Of a stretch of DNA of 64,000 nt, positions 25,790-38,400 are shown one piece after another. Each line of letters starts with the position of its first letter. The stretch's first letter is position 1. Both the position numbers and the translations under genes were made by a program. The notes under the pieces were generated by a model. That model saw only the letters and a list, made by a program, of their open reading frames with translations. It had not been told where the DNA came from and ran no database searches. The DNA is from Alphaproteobacteria bacterium. Lineage in GTDB: Bacteria; Pseudomonadota; Alphaproteobacteria; Micavibrionales; Micavibrionaceae. Location: the NCBI GenBank assembly GCA_009995595.1, contig JAACPE010000002.1:310001-374000 (forward strand), given 5' to 3'.

Positions 25790-26668
25790 TTAATGGGCTG
25801 CGGCAGTTGAGCCTAGGCTGCCCCACCAGTAAATGGCTACGAAAAGGAACAGCCATACAACATCAACAAAATGCCAATACCATGCGGCGGCTTCAAATCC
25901 AAAATGCTTTTCTTTGCTAAAATGCCCTTTTTTCGCACGAATCCAGCAAACGGCTAGAAAGACCGTACCAACAAAAACGTGAAAGCCGTGAAAACCTGTC
26001 GCCATAAAGAACGTTGAAGGATAAATACCTTCCGTAAATCCAAAGGTTACATGAGTGTATTCATAGACTTGGAAGCCAAGAAAAAATATCCCAAGACCGA
26101 CGGTTATACCAAGAGCCTTGATCATTTCATCAATCTTACCTTCTAAAATAGCATGGTGCGCCCAAGTAGCGGTGCAGCCAGAGAGAAGAAGGATAAGTGT
26201 CATCATAAGCGGTAAATCAAATGCAGGGACAGTTTCGATCCCTGTTGGCGGCCAATGCCCCCCAGTGTGCTCAATACGAGCAGGCATGTTGGCCTGATCG
26301 GGGAACAGGCTGGCATCAAAAAATGCCCAGAAAAATGCCACGAAGAACATGACTTCTGAGGCAATGAAAAGTGCCATACCATAACGCATCCCAATTTCAA
26401 CGATGGGTGTGTGCGCTTTTTCAACTGTGGTTTCATGAATAACATCTTTCCACCAGCCAAACATACAGCCAAGGACAGATATAATCCCAAAGGCCACGCC
26501 CCAAAGGCCGATAGAAAAATCACCAATTTTGGCTTCATGCATGTATAAAACAGCGCCAATAGCCAAAAGCATACCTGCAAAAGATGATAATAAAGGCCAT
26601 GGGCTAGGGTTTACGATATGATAAGGGTGGCGTTTACCCGTTGTTCCATATTCGATTAAATCAGCCAT
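25790..26668 (-). CDS. ctaE: Cytochrome c oxidase subunit III
   Basis: Seven-helix core subunit of aa3-type cytochrome c oxidase. Seen: 292 residues starting MADLIEYGTTGKRHPYHIV, SPWPLL, the conserved EVMFFVAFFWAFFD helix, FYMATGFHG-like segment (STFFMATGFHGFHVFVGT) and C-terminal WHFVDVVWLFLF. It stabilises subunit I and lines the oxygen path. Lies 51 nt after ctaG and 9 nt before surf1 on the minus strand. Separated from ctaC-ctaD by several genes, the common alphaproteobacterial arrangement. Confidence 0.96.
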   Translation of the reverse strand: MADLIEYGTTGKRHPYHIVNPSPWPLLSSFAGMLLAIGAVLYMHEAKIGDFSIGLWGVAFGIISVLGCMFGWWKDVIHETTVEKAHTPIVEIGMRYGMALFIASEVMFFVAFFWAFFDASLFPDQANMPARIEHTGGHWPPTGIETVPAFDLPLMMTLILLLSGCTATWAHHAILEGKIDEMIKALGITVGLGIFFLGFQVYEYTHVTFGFTEGIYPSTFFMATGFHGFHVFVGTVFLAVCWIRAKKGHFSKEKHFGFEAAAWYWHFVDVVWLFLFVAIYWWGSLGSTAAAH

Positions 26669-26719
26669 TAAGTGAGTTCCTTGTATCTAAAAGAGTAATA
26701 ACAGAGTGCTTATACCAAA

Positions 26720-27286
26720 TTATTCCGCATTGTAAAACGCTTCTAGCGCCTCATCAAGTTCCTTTGTTTCTGCCTTAAAGAAACTGTATGAAAGGGTGAT
26801 TGTGCTCACATCTTCCATGCCACGATCTTCCATGATGGCGGGGTCGATATAAAAGGCTACGGGCATATTCATACTTTCACCGGGTTTCAATGTTTGCTCA
26901 GCAAAGCAAAAACATTGTGTTTTGTGAAAATATTGTCCTGCCTTTAAGGGGGTGACGTTATAAACGGCAGTACCTGTCACAGGTGCGCTCGCTTTATTTT
27001 GAGCAATAAAATTGATAAGGCCTTGTCCGCCGACATTCACCTCGACACTGCGTTTTTCAGGTTCAAACGACCATGGTAATTGATTGGAGGTGTCAGCATT
27101 GAATTTGATTGTAATTTGGCGGTCAAATTGCTTTTCAGGCAAGCTGTCACTGACTTGCGTTGTTCCGCCAAATCCCGTTACACGGCAAAATAGATCATAA
27201 AGTGGGACAGATGCGAATGCGAGCGCCCCCATAGCAAAGACAATCCCTAAAACTGATACAAGAACACGGGTGTTTTTATTCATCAT
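26720..27286 (-). CDS. ctaG: Cytochrome c oxidase assembly protein CtaG (Cox11)
   Basis: Membrane-anchored copper chaperone that delivers copper to the CuB site of subunit I. Seen: 188 residues, one N-terminal helix, conserved LYDLFCRVTGFGGTT (C34) and the copper-binding CFC at 125-127 in HKTQCFCFAEQ, followed by MPVAFYIDP. All Cox11 Cys ligands are present. Its ATG overlaps the stop of the upstream SDR gene by 4 nt, so translation is coupled to a gene that is not a usual member of this cluster. Confidence 0.96.
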   Translation of the reverse strand: MMNKNTRVLVSVLGIVFAMGALAFASVPLYDLFCRVTGFGGTTQVSDSLPEKQFDRQITIKFNADTSNQLPWSFEPEKRSVEVNVGGQGLINFIAQNKASAPVTGTAVYNVTPLKAGQYFHKTQCFCFAEQTLKPGESMNMPVAFYIDPAIMEDRGMEDVSTITLSYSFFKAETKELDEALEAFYNAE

Positions 27287-28059
27287 AAAGTACGCTCAAC
27301 GGTTAAAGGCCCAAAGCTTTGCTTGGTTGGCATCACTTCGAGGGTGTTAACATTAACATGAGGGGGGAGCGTTGCTGCCCAGACAACTGTCTCTGCAACA
27401 TCTTCTGCCGTTAACGGTGTTGTATTGGCATACACTAATGCGGCCTTTCTTGTATCACCTTTAAAGCGCGCCACTGAAAAAGCTGTTTCGGCAATGCCGG
27501 GTTCAATATTTGTTACGCGTACATTTGTCCCTTGTAAATCTGCGCGGATAGATAGAGAAAACATTTTAACAAACGCCTTCACGGCGTTATAAACGTTACC
27601 ACCTGGATAAGGCCAGTTTCCTGCGATTGAACCAATATTGATGACATGGCCCGCCTTGCGGCTCACCATCCCCGATAAAATGTGACGGGTAATACGCACG
27701 AGTGAGGTGTTGTTCATCTCAATCATGGTTTCCCAATCGTCAAGGTCGGCCTCGTATGCTTTATCAAGACCAAGTGCGCCGCCCGCATTATTGATTAAAA
27801 GATCAATATTTTGAAATTCAGAAGGAATAGCCCCAATAGCCCTGAGCGTTGCAGCTTTATCACAGATATCAAAGATTAGCGGATAGGTTGGAACATCAAG
27901 GGCCGCGCAAAGGGCCTCTACTTTTTCTTGAGAGCGCCCATGGACAATAATTTTTGACCCTAATGCAGCAAAACGATTGGCAAAGGCGTTACCAAAGCCA
28001 CCTGTTGCCCCAGTAATCAGAACACATTGCGGTATGTGAGTGGGGTAACTATGACGCAT
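27283..28059 (-). CDS. Short-chain dehydrogenase (YdfG-like) inside the cox cluster
   Basis: Classical SDR of 258 residues. Seen: cofactor motif TGATGGFG near residue 16, NNAGGALG, catalytic Ser in IGSIAGNW and YNAVK active site. It resembles the 3-hydroxy acid / malonic semialdehyde reductase group (YdfG), NADP-dependent (family knowledge; substrate not proven). It sits between the CoxF-like gene, whose 3' end overlaps it by 11 nt, and ctaG, with a 4-nt overlap, so it is translated with the oxidase assembly factors. I know of no role for such an SDR in oxidase assembly; it may simply have inserted. Confidence 0.9.
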   Translation of the reverse strand: MRHSYPTHIPQCVLITGATGGFGNAFANRFAALGSKIIVHGRSQEKVEALCAALDVPTYPLIFDICDKAATLRAIGAIPSEFQNIDLLINNAGGALGLDKAYEADLDDWETMIEMNNTSLVRITRHILSGMVSRKAGHVINIGSIAGNWPYPGGNVYNAVKAFVKMFSLSIRADLQGTNVRVTNIEPGIAETAFSVARFKGDTRKAALVYANTTPLTAEDVAETVVWAATLPPHVNVNTLEVMPTKQSFGPLTVERTL

Positions 28060-28171
28060 TATACATCTTCACCATGGTGACAATCCAAATGAGAGCAATC
28101 CACCCAAAGATTAAAGCCAGAACAGTATAGTTTTTACTTTTCTTTTTATTATGCAATTCATCATGTGGCAT
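28049..28171 (-). CDS. coxF: CoxF-like small membrane protein
   Basis: A 40-residue protein too small for most gene callers. Seen on the minus strand: ATG at 28171 behind an ideal AGGAGG, a lysine-rich start (HNKKKSKNY), one membrane helix (TVLALIFGWIALIWIVTM) and a short VKMYNAS tail, stop TAG at 28049. In alphaproteobacteria a small single-helix protein with a basic start and a VTxVK motif lies exactly here, between ctaB and ctaG, and is called CoxF. The identification rests on position, topology and that short motif. It overlaps the SDR start by 11 nt and follows ctaB by 9 nt. Confidence 0.8.
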   Translation of the reverse strand: MPHDELHNKKKSKNYTVLALIFGWIALIWIVTMVKMYNAS

Positions 28172-28180
28172 TGTGGCCTC

Positions 28181-29110
28181 CTAAATTTTAATTTGATCAA
28201 TCATAAGCGCCAAGAAAATGGCAAAAAGATAAAATACAGAATATCCAAACATGAGTTTAGCGCTTTTAAGGGTCTTGTCTTTAAGTACGCGGATTGCCGT
28301 AAAAAGGAAAAAACCACTGAGAGCAAAAGCGGCAACACCGTAAAGTAAACCTGATGTTCCTAAAAAATAAGGTGTAATAGATAGGGGAAGTAGAATGATT
28401 GTATAGATAATCATTTGGATTTTGGTGTGATGCTCACCGTGTGTCACGGGGAGCATTGGTACTTTTGCGCGTTTATAATCTTCATTTGCAAAAAGAGAGA
28501 GCGCCCAAAAATGCGGCGGTGTCCAAATAAAGATAATAGCAAACAGTGCGATTGAGGTGAGCGTAATGTCACCTGTAACGGCCGCCCAGCCAATCATCGG
28601 CGGAAAAGCGCCTGCTGCGCCGCCAATAACGATATTTTGCGGTGTTTTGCGTTTAAGCCACATGGTGTAAACCACAACATAAAATAAATTTGCAAACGCT
28701 AATAAACCCGCCGCAACCCAGTTCAGGGCAACGCCCATCGTTAGGACAGAAAGGACGGATAGAACAATCCCAAAGCTTAAAGCCTCGTCGGGATGCATTT
28801 TACCCATGGGCAAAGGGCGGGTTTTGGTACGGTTCATGATGGCGTCAATATCGCGGTCATACCACATGTTAATTGCCCCTGCAGCGCCCGCGTTAATTGC
28901 AAGGCAGAGCATTGCAACGAAGCTCAAAAACCAGTTCATATCCGAAAAGCCAGGGGCAACCCAAAGCCCTGCAAAACCGCTAAAAATAACGAGGCTCATC
29001 ACGCGGGGCTTTAAAAGGGCAAAATAATCTCCCACACTGGCATTCATTTCTGAAGCCTGCGTTATTGAAACGGCAGTATTTTGCGCAATTGTCATAGGTT
29101 TCTTTACCAT
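28181..29110 (-). CDS. ctaB: Protoheme IX farnesyltransferase (heme O synthase)
   Basis: UbiA-superfamily enzyme that farnesylates heme b to heme o, the precursor of heme a for the aa3 oxidase. Seen: 309 residues, about nine membrane helices, the Mg-prenyl-diphosphate motif NMWYDRDIDAIMNRT with RPLP following, and the second acidic motif around NEDYKRAKVPML. Alternative start at the Met at 29095. It heads ctaB-coxF-SDR-ctaG-ctaE-surf1 on the minus strand; ilvA lies 45 nt upstream. Confidence 0.95.
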   Translation of the reverse strand: MVKKPMTIAQNTAVSITQASEMNASVGDYFALLKPRVMSLVIFSGFAGLWVAPGFSDMNWFLSFVAMLCLAINAGAAGAINMWYDRDIDAIMNRTKTRPLPMGKMHPDEALSFGIVLSVLSVLTMGVALNWVAAGLLAFANLFYVVVYTMWLKRKTPQNIVIGGAAGAFPPMIGWAAVTGDITLTSIALFAIIFIWTPPHFWALSLFANEDYKRAKVPMLPVTHGEHHTKIQMIIYTIILLPLSITPYFLGTSGLLYGVAAFALSGFFLFTAIRVLKDKTLKSAKLMFGYSVFYLFAIFLALMIDQIKI

Positions 29111-29155
29111 TTATAGGCACTGACGCAAAGGCAATTTGGATAAAATGACCAAGGT

Positions 29156-30688
29156 TTAATAATGTAAAATACGTTTTTGCGTGGTTTCATCAATTGGGGC
29201 ATAAGTCACGACGGTTTGGGCAATTAATTCAAAGAATCTTGATTTGTTTTCAGAAGAAGAAAATTCAAAGCCCATAAGCGCCCGCCCAATCGCCTCCCCT
29301 GAATAGGCATAATTAAAATAACAAATATTGGTAACAGGCGAGACCTTGCGTAAGAGATCACGAAGTGCGCCTTTACGTTCAGGGAATTTTACGTTTAGAA
29401 AAACGGGATCTTTAAAAAGAGCAGGGTTATAGTTAATAATTTTATATTGAATATCGGGCTGTTTTGAAATGTTTTCAAAGGCGACATGATCGGCCTTTAA
29501 ACGGTCTTCAAGGGCTTTAAAATCATCTTTCATGCCATCTATGGCAATAGTTTGCCACGCCTTGCTTTCATGAATTTTGCCGTACATGAATTCAGAGACA
29601 TTCAGGTCTTTAAAATATGTTTCCAAAATATTTAAGAGGGCGCCCTCGCGTTCAGGCAGTTCAATGCGGTAATAACGCCGTTTATTCGCGCCAACGGCAG
29701 ATTTTCCTGCAATTAAAGAGAGCTTGTTAAAATCCATATTGGCGCCGCAAATAATGCAAAGGACTTTTTTACCGTTCATTATGTCGCCATGTGTTTCGGC
29801 ATATTTGTTTAAGCCTGCTATACCCATCGCGCCAGAGGGTTCAGGGATCAAGCGCTTGGCATTCCAGAGCTGCTGTATGGCGGCGGATACTTCATCGTTG
29901 CTGACAGTAATAAACTCATCAATGGTTTGAGAGCAAATCTCAAATGTCAGATCGCCTGGGCGTGTTACTGCTGTGCCGTCACAAAATGTATCAACGCTCT
30001 CTAGGGTGATGGGCTTTCCTGCATCAACGGAAGCCTTCATTGAGGCTTGATCCACGCCTTCAACGCCGATAATTTTAATATCGGGGTAGTGTTTCTTAAG
30101 CCACGCCGAAACAGCGCTAGCCATACCACCGCCACCAATTTGAAGGAAGCAATAATCAAAAGGCGTATCAGAGTCACTGATCACCTCGTCGGCAATCAAG
30201 GCCTGACCTGCCATGGTATACAGATCATCAAACGGGTGAATATAGGTATACCCTGTTTCAGCGACATATTTTTTGGCGGCGTCACCTGCAGCGTTATAAT
30301 TATCACCTTCTAAGATAAGTTCAACAAAATCGCCACCATGTTTTTGTACGGCCTTTTGTTTCATCAAGGGGGCGGCAAGAGGCATAAAGATTTTAGCCTG
30401 AATGCCAAGTTTGCGGGCGGCTAAGGCAACGCCTTGGGCATGGTTTCCGGCACTGGCAGCGACAATTGTTTCGCATCCCGTATTGCGATGATGATTGAGA
30501 ACGGCGTTATATCCGCCGCGCCATTTATAGGCATTAATAGGCCCTAGATCCTCACGCTTGATATACACATCAAAGTTTTCACCATTTAAAGTGATTTTCT
30601 CTAATGGAGTTGGGTCGCCAACTTTGTAAATCTCAGCTTTCGCCTTTGGAATCTCAGCAAATAGTTTTTCAAGGAGCGTTTCAGTCAT
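29156..30688 (-). CDS. ilvA: Threonine ammonia-lyase (dehydratase) with two ACT-like domains
   Basis: PLP enzyme that converts threonine to 2-oxobutanoate, the first step of isoleucine synthesis. Seen: catalytic domain (about 1-330) with the PLP lysine in AYKWRGGYNAV, SAGNHAQGVA and the phosphate-binding GGGGMASAV. Two regulatory ACT-like repeats follow (about 340-510; PEREGALLNILE and PERKGALRDLLR), fitting the long, isoleucine-inhibited form. The PLP-Lys motif reads YKWRGG rather than the common FKxRGA. I chose the ATG at 30688. It sits between the ctaD terminator and ctaB, an unexpected place for this gene. Confidence 0.93.
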   Translation of the reverse strand: MTETLLEKLFAEIPKAKAEIYKVGDPTPLEKITLNGENFDVYIKREDLGPINAYKWRGGYNAVLNHHRNTGCETIVAASAGNHAQGVALAARKLGIQAKIFMPLAAPLMKQKAVQKHGGDFVELILEGDNYNAAGDAAKKYVAETGYTYIHPFDDLYTMAGQALIADEVISDSDTPFDYCFLQIGGGGMASAVSAWLKKHYPDIKIIGVEGVDQASMKASVDAGKPITLESVDTFCDGTAVTRPGDLTFEICSQTIDEFITVSNDEVSAAIQQLWNAKRLIPEPSGAMGIAGLNKYAETHGDIMNGKKVLCIICGANMDFNKLSLIAGKSAVGANKRRYYRIELPEREGALLNILETYFKDLNVSEFMYGKIHESKAWQTIAIDGMKDDFKALEDRLKADHVAFENISKQPDIQYKIINYNPALFKDPVFLNVKFPERKGALRDLLRKVSPVTNICYFNYAYSGEAIGRALMGFEFSSSENKSRFFELIAQTVVTYAPIDETTQKRILHY

Positions 30689-30741
30689 GAGGAGTAAAAA
30701 AGCAGGTTTTTGCTCCACAAGCAATAGAAAAGCGGGCAGTA

Positions 30742-30779
30742 AAAAAGCCCCGATCTTTTTTAGAAGAAGGGGGCTTTTT
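30742..30779. terminator. Terminator after ctaD
   Basis: Perfect 10-bp arms AAAAAGCCCC (30742-30751) and GGGGCTTTTT (30770-30779) with an 18-nt loop that can pair further inside. A/T runs on both sides make it usable in either direction. It lies 20 nt past the ctaD stop and before ilvA, so it should split ctaC-ctaD from the ilvA-ctaB transcript. Confidence 0.88.
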
Positions 30780-30799
30780 GGGAATTCATTGCCGCTAGG

Positions 30800-33303
<2,504 letters not shown>

Positions 33304-33449
33304 TATTTTTCTCTGATTTTTTTATAAAGATAGGTACAATCTCTAAGACAATACCTAATTTCTGGACTTTCTTACAGTTAAATTAGCGCAATGAAAAGTT
33401 AAAATGTGAGCAAACGCTCTAACAATTCTTAGAGGGAGAGTAATTAATT
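33304..33449. promoter_or_regulatory. Divergent control region of ctaC and the MAPEG gene
   Basis: 146 nt between two outward-facing genes, so it must hold the oxidase operon promoter leftwards and the MAPEG promoter rightwards. Seen: two overlapping small inverted repeats near the MAPEG side, GAGC/GCTC (33408-33419) and CTCTAA/TTAGAG (33417-33434); the second covers part of the GAGGGAGAG ribosome-binding site. I cannot name a promoter with certainty. Confidence 0.5.
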
Positions 33450-33827
33450 ATGGTGACATCGCTTTATGCAGGGGTACTGGGGCTTTTGTTTGTAGGACTA
33501 AGCGTTTTTACAATTCTAGGGCGGTTTAAACATAGAGTGTCTATGGGCGATGGCGGCAATGAGGATATGCTTAAGCGCATTCGCTTGCATGGTAACTTTG
33601 CCGAATACGTGCCGCTCGCTCTAATTCTTATTTTACTCACTGAGCTTGGCAATACTTCATCATATGTTGTTCATGCCCTGGGCGCTCTTTTGGTTTCGGG
33701 GCGTGTTTTTCATGCCCTGGGGCTCTACAATGTTGCGCCTATTAATAAAAGCCGCCAAATTGGTATGGCTTGTACGTTTTTTGTACTGATAATTGGCTCA
33801 ATCGCATCAATTTGGACTTATTTCTAA
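33450..33827 (+). CDS. MAPEG-family membrane protein
   Basis: Small integral-membrane protein of 125 residues related to microsomal glutathione transferases and eicosanoid enzymes. Seen: four hydrophobic helices and the family motif RLHGNFAEYVPLAL in the loop after helix 1, followed by GRVFHALGLY. Bacterial members may have glutathione transferase or peroxidase activity; the substrate is unknown. Preceded by a strong GAGGGAGAG ribosome-binding region. Its last 21 nt overlap the convergent rsmE gene. Confidence 0.88.
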   Translation: MVTSLYAGVLGLLFVGLSVFTILGRFKHRVSMGDGGNEDMLKRIRLHGNFAEYVPLALILILLTELGNTSSYVVHALGALLVSGRVFHALGLYNVAPINKSRQIGMACTFFVLIIGSIASIWTYF

Positions 33828-34559
33828 GCTTTGAGCAATTATGAGCGCTTTTATGACCGCAGTCTCACTGCGTAAGATCGTATTACCCAGTGTAACAGGG
33901 ATTGATTTTTGGGCTATTTGATCACGTTCTTCTTTTGTAAATCCGCCCTCTGGGCCAATTAAAATAGCTATATTGCTGTTAGAGTGATCTTGCATAACGG
34001 CTACTATAGGTTGGGCATCATATCTTTCTATGCAGGATATAACTGGAACAGTTTTATCCCATTTGCTCAAAAGCGTATCCCATTTTTGAAGTGTGTGAAG
34101 GGAAGGAATCTCAAGGCGTTCGCATTGTTCGGCGGCCTCGAAAATCTGCGCTTTTAAGCGATCTTCTCTAATTTTACGCACTTCGGTGTTTTGGGTGAGG
34201 ATGGGGTGAAAATCTGTAGCCCCTAGTTCAACCGCTTTTTCTATCAGCCAATCCATACGTTGTTTTTTAATGGGCGCAAATAGCAAATGGATACGCCGCG
34301 CCAATTGAGGTTGCTCTAAAAGTTGTTGCGTGATCTGAATAGTTGCACTTTTTTTTGATTGAACGGATAGGATCCCAAGCCATTCGCCGTCCTTGCCATT
34401 AAAAAGACGTATCTGATCGCCTTGATTACGGCGCAAGACGTTGATTAAATAATGCGCTTGCGCGGGTTCTAGGTCTATGACACCATTTTGTGCAAGGCTA
34501 TTGTCAACAAATAGCCTTGGTAACTTAAATGTTTCATCAGTGTTGATGGGCAAATTCAT
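33807..34559 (-). CDS. rsmE: 16S rRNA (uracil-1498-N3)-methyltransferase
   Basis: SPOUT-family enzyme that methylates U1498 in 16S rRNA. Seen: N-terminal PUA-like domain (LPRLFV, QAHYLINVLRRNQGD), the middle segment KKQRMDWLIEKAVELGATD, and the C-terminal knot with IGPEGGFTKEERD and LGNTILRSETAVIKAL, all diagnostic. I chose the Met at 34559; an in-frame start at 34595 exists but would overlap the divergent ubiA start. 250 residues, normal. Convergent 3' overlap with the MAPEG gene. Confidence 0.94.
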   Translation of the reverse strand: MNLPINTDETFKLPRLFVDNSLAQNGVIDLEPAQAHYLINVLRRNQGDQIRLFNGKDGEWLGILSVQSKKSATIQITQQLLEQPQLARRIHLLFAPIKKQRMDWLIEKAVELGATDFHPILTQNTEVRKIREDRLKAQIFEAAEQCERLEIPSLHTLQKWDTLLSKWDKTVPVISCIERYDAQPIVAVMQDHSNSNIAILIGPEGGFTKEERDQIAQKSIPVTLGNTILRSETAVIKALIIAQSLEISPN

Positions 34560-34575
34560 AAAGCGATTGTGCACG

Positions 34576-35499
34576 ATGACCCATACAGATATCAAGACAG
34601 AAGGTATAATTTCTTATTTGCCAAAAACGTGGCGCCCTTATTTGCTGCTCATGCGGATAGACCGTCCAATTGGATGGTGGCTTTTATTATTGCCAGGTTG
34701 GTGGAGTATTGCTCTGGCTTCGGGTGGGTTTGAAGGCATGTATTGGCGACATTGGTATTACATGGTGCTGTTCTTCTTTGGGGCCATTTTGATGCGTGGG
34801 GCAGGGTGCATTGTCAATGATATATGGGATAAAGACCTTGATGCCCAAGTAGAGCGTACGCGTCTTCGCCCTATTGCGGCGGGCGTGGTTGAAATTTACC
34901 AAGCGTACGCTTTTTTATTTTTCATTCTCTTCACTGGGCTCATTATTCTTTTACAAATGCCATGGATTACATTTTGGCTAGGCGTGTTCTCCCTTGTGTT
35001 TATTGGAACATATCCATATATGAAAAGGATTACATGGTGGCCACAGGCTTTTTTAGGTATTACTTTTAATTTTGGCGCGCTGATGGGCTGGTCGGCAATA
35101 ACAAGTAATTTATCGCTCACTCCTGTTTTACTCTATGCGGCCTGCTTCTTTTGGACGTTGGGGTATGACACTGTGTACGCGCACCAAGACAAAAAGGATG
35201 ATGCTTTGATCGGTATTAAATCCACAGCGCTTTTATTTGGAAAGCGAAGCAAGATTTACGTAGCGGCATTTTATACCCTTACAATGATTTTATTGGTCAC
35301 CGCTATGATAAATGCAGGTGCGGGGCATATCAGCTTACTGCTAATGACATTGCCTGCTATTCATTTGATACGCCAAATGATGGACTGGCGGATTAATAGC
35401 CCGGAAAGTGCGCTCAAAATTTTTAAATCAAACAGGAACTTTGGCCTGCTTGTTCTTATCTGTATGCTTTTAAGCGGTCTTGCTACAAACGCGTCTTAG
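34576..35499 (+). CDS. ubiA: 4-hydroxybenzoate polyprenyltransferase
   Basis: Membrane enzyme that attaches the polyprenyl tail to 4-hydroxybenzoate in ubiquinone synthesis. Seen: about 307 residues, LLLMRIDRPIGWWLLLLPGWW near the start, first Asp-rich motif NDIWDKDLDAQVERTRLRP and second motif YAHQDKKDDALIGIKSTA. The frame is open upstream to 34477, but the UbiA match begins at the ATG chosen; no ribosome-binding site is evident. It faces rsmE across only 16 nt, so its promoter must lie inside rsmE. The 3' end overlaps the convergent GDH gene by 4 nt. Confidence 0.94.
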   Translation: MTHTDIKTEGIISYLPKTWRPYLLLMRIDRPIGWWLLLLPGWWSIALASGGFEGMYWRHWYYMVLFFFGAILMRGAGCIVNDIWDKDLDAQVERTRLRPIAAGVVEIYQAYAFLFFILFTGLIILLQMPWITFWLGVFSLVFIGTYPYMKRITWWPQAFLGITFNFGALMGWSAITSNLSLTPVLLYAACFFWTLGYDTVYAHQDKKDDALIGIKSTALLFGKRSKIYVAAFYTLTMILLVTAMINAGAGHISLLLMTLPAIHLIRQMMDWRINSPESALKIFKSNRNFGLLVLICMLLSGLATNAS

Positions 35500-38400
35500 C
35501 CGCCATATAGGTTTCTTAATCGTTGCTCGGCGATAATCAACATTGACATATCCATGCTTGGTGCTCGTCTTAACTCATCGAATAAAGGCTGTAAAAGAGC
35601 TGCCTGCGCTCCGCGTGAATCAATCCAGTCTGAAACAATATGGTGTTTCTTGCTATTGTTTCCTTTTTTGATTTCACGCTGCATATCTTTGAGGATACGA
35701 ATAGTGAGGTTTGCCTGACAGGTATATAGCTGATCGACAAGCCCTTCAATTGCTTGCGCGGACCAATGATTATCAGCAGGAAGATAGCGTGCTTTTTGTC
35801 GCATCCAATCCAGATGAAAATGTTCCCCAAGCTCAAAATAAACACCTGCCGTGAGGTTAATATCAAATTTATTATCAACCGAAATACGGATAATGTCACA
35901 AGCAGAACCCAAAATCGGCATCATCGAAATATCGTGCGATAGATCCTTTGATAAACCGTTATTGATACCGTTTTGTGTCAGGTTTTGGATGGTTTTTAAC
36001 AGTTCTTTTGGAACAACATCATCTAAATGCCCTTTGACCGCCTTAATACCATCTTCAAACCGTTCAATGTCACGGTTAATCTCAAGCTTACGGCCAAAGC
36101 GGGTGAGGAACCATGTCACTGCGCGCTCTACCATACGGGCTGTCTCGCGTAAGGCGTTTAATTGAACTGCTGCAGGGACTTTCCCGTCAAGCGCTTCGAT
36201 GCTTGTCCAAATATCACGTAGGCCAAAAGCTTCGCGGACAATAATGTACGCTTTTGCGACTTCCTCAGCGCTCGCGCCGCATTTATTCATGCGGTCCATA
36301 AGGAAGGAAGGGCCCATACGGTTTACAATGCCATTGGCCAGAGTTGTCGCAATAATTTCATTTTTAAGGCGGTGCCCTAAAATTTCATTCGGATAGCTTT
36401 GTGCAAGAACTGCCGGGAAATAACGCAGTAAGCGTTCTTCCATAGCTTTCGTATCCACGATATCACTTTTTAAGAGCGTTTCGGTGTACGCAATTTTTGC
36501 ATAAGATTGCAAAACGCTAAGCTCTGGGCGGGTTAAGCCTTTTCCTACGCTTTGACGTCGTTTGAGCTCTTCGTCACTTGGTAAATATTCAATCTTACGG
36601 TTTAGATTGGCGTGTTTTTCTAAGTAAGAAATTAGTCTGATTTGATCGCCCAAACTTTCTGCCGACTGCAATTCCATCAGGCTTATACCTTGTGCCTGTT
36701 GGTAGTTATTACGAAGCACGTGGCTGGCCACGCTTTCGGTCATAGACGAGAGAAGCTTGTTACGTTTAGGGATATCCATTTTGTATTTTGGATTATTCAT
36801 CACATCAACAAGCAAGATTTTAATGTTTACCTCATCATCAGATGACGCTACGCCGCCAGCATTATCAATATAATCTGCATTAAGGCGGCCCCCACTTTGG
36901 GCGTACTCAATACGCGCTTTTTGCGTGATAGCAAGGTTAGCACCTTCGCCAATTACATTGGCGCGGATTTCAGAAGCATTCACGCGTAATGTGTCATTCC
37001 CTTTGTCACCAACATCGGCATGGTTTTCATCCGTTGCTTTGACATATGTGCCAATTCCGCCAAACCATAAAAGGTCTGTACGTGCTTTGAGCACATAACG
37101 GATAAGTTGGTTAGGCGTTAAGCTGTCTTCCTTGATGTCGAATACCTTTTTGATTTCAGGTGTGAGGTTAAGCTTTTTATCCTTACGGGAGAAAATACGT
37201 CCTCCTTCAGAGAGCAATTTGGTGTTGTAAGCATCCCAACCTTTGACCTCTTTAAATAAACGTGTACGCTCTTTGAAGGTTTTTGCTGTATCAGGGTTGG
37301 GATCACAAAATATATGCAGGTGATTAAATGCCCCGATAAGGCGAATATGTTCTGATAGCAACATACCGTTACCAAAGACATCACCGCCCATATCGCCAAC
37401 ACCAATAACATCAAAATCTTGTGTTTGAATGTCATGGTTAAGCTCACGGAAGTGACGCTTGACTGATTCCCATGCACCGCGCGCGGTAATACCCATCACT
37501 TTGTGGTCATACCCCGCTGAGCCACCAGAGGCGAACGCATCACCCAGCCAGAAACTATATTCCGCGGATAGACTATTTGCTATATCAGAAAAGCTTGCTG
37601 TCCCCTTATCTGCTGCTACAACAAGATATGGATCATCTTCGTCATAACGATGCACATCTTTTGGTGGTACAATTTTTGTGCCAACGCGATTATCAGTGAT
37701 ATCCAAAAGCCCGCGAATAAATGTTTTATAACATTCGATTCCTTCTGCTTGGAAAGCCTCGCGTCCACCATCAGTCGGGGGGTTTTTGACTACAAAGCCC
37801 CCTTTGGCACCCATGGGAATAATAACCGCATTTTTGACTTGCTGCGCCTTCATGAGGCCAAGGACCTCAGTTCTGAAGTCTTCATGTCGATCAGACCAGC
37901 GTAAGCCGCCGCGGGCAATTTTATCACCGCGTAAGTGCACGCCTTCAACGCGCGCCGAATAAACAAATATTTCTTTATAAGGTTTTGGTTCTGGTAGTTC
38001 GGCAATTTCTTTGCTTTCCAGTTTGATAGACAGGTAAGACTTGGTATTGCCTTGCTCATCTTTTTGGAAAAAGTTTGTGCGAAGAGACGCCCCAATAATG
38101 TTCACAATACTGCGTAAAATGCGGTCATGGTCGAGGCTATCGACGCGTTCAAGCGCATCATTGATTTCCTTAACAATACTATCTGTACGGCGTGATTTCT
38201 TCGACGGATCAAATTTATCCTTGAACAGTTCAATAATCAGCTTCCCAATTTCAGGGTAGCTTGTGATGGCTGTTTCCATGTAAGGCAAGCTGAATGGATA
38301 TCCTGTCTGGCGCAGGTAATGGACATAGGTCCGCAAGATCATAATATCCTGCCAGTTCATTTGTGCCATAAAAGAAAGCTTGTTGAGGCTGTCATTTTCA

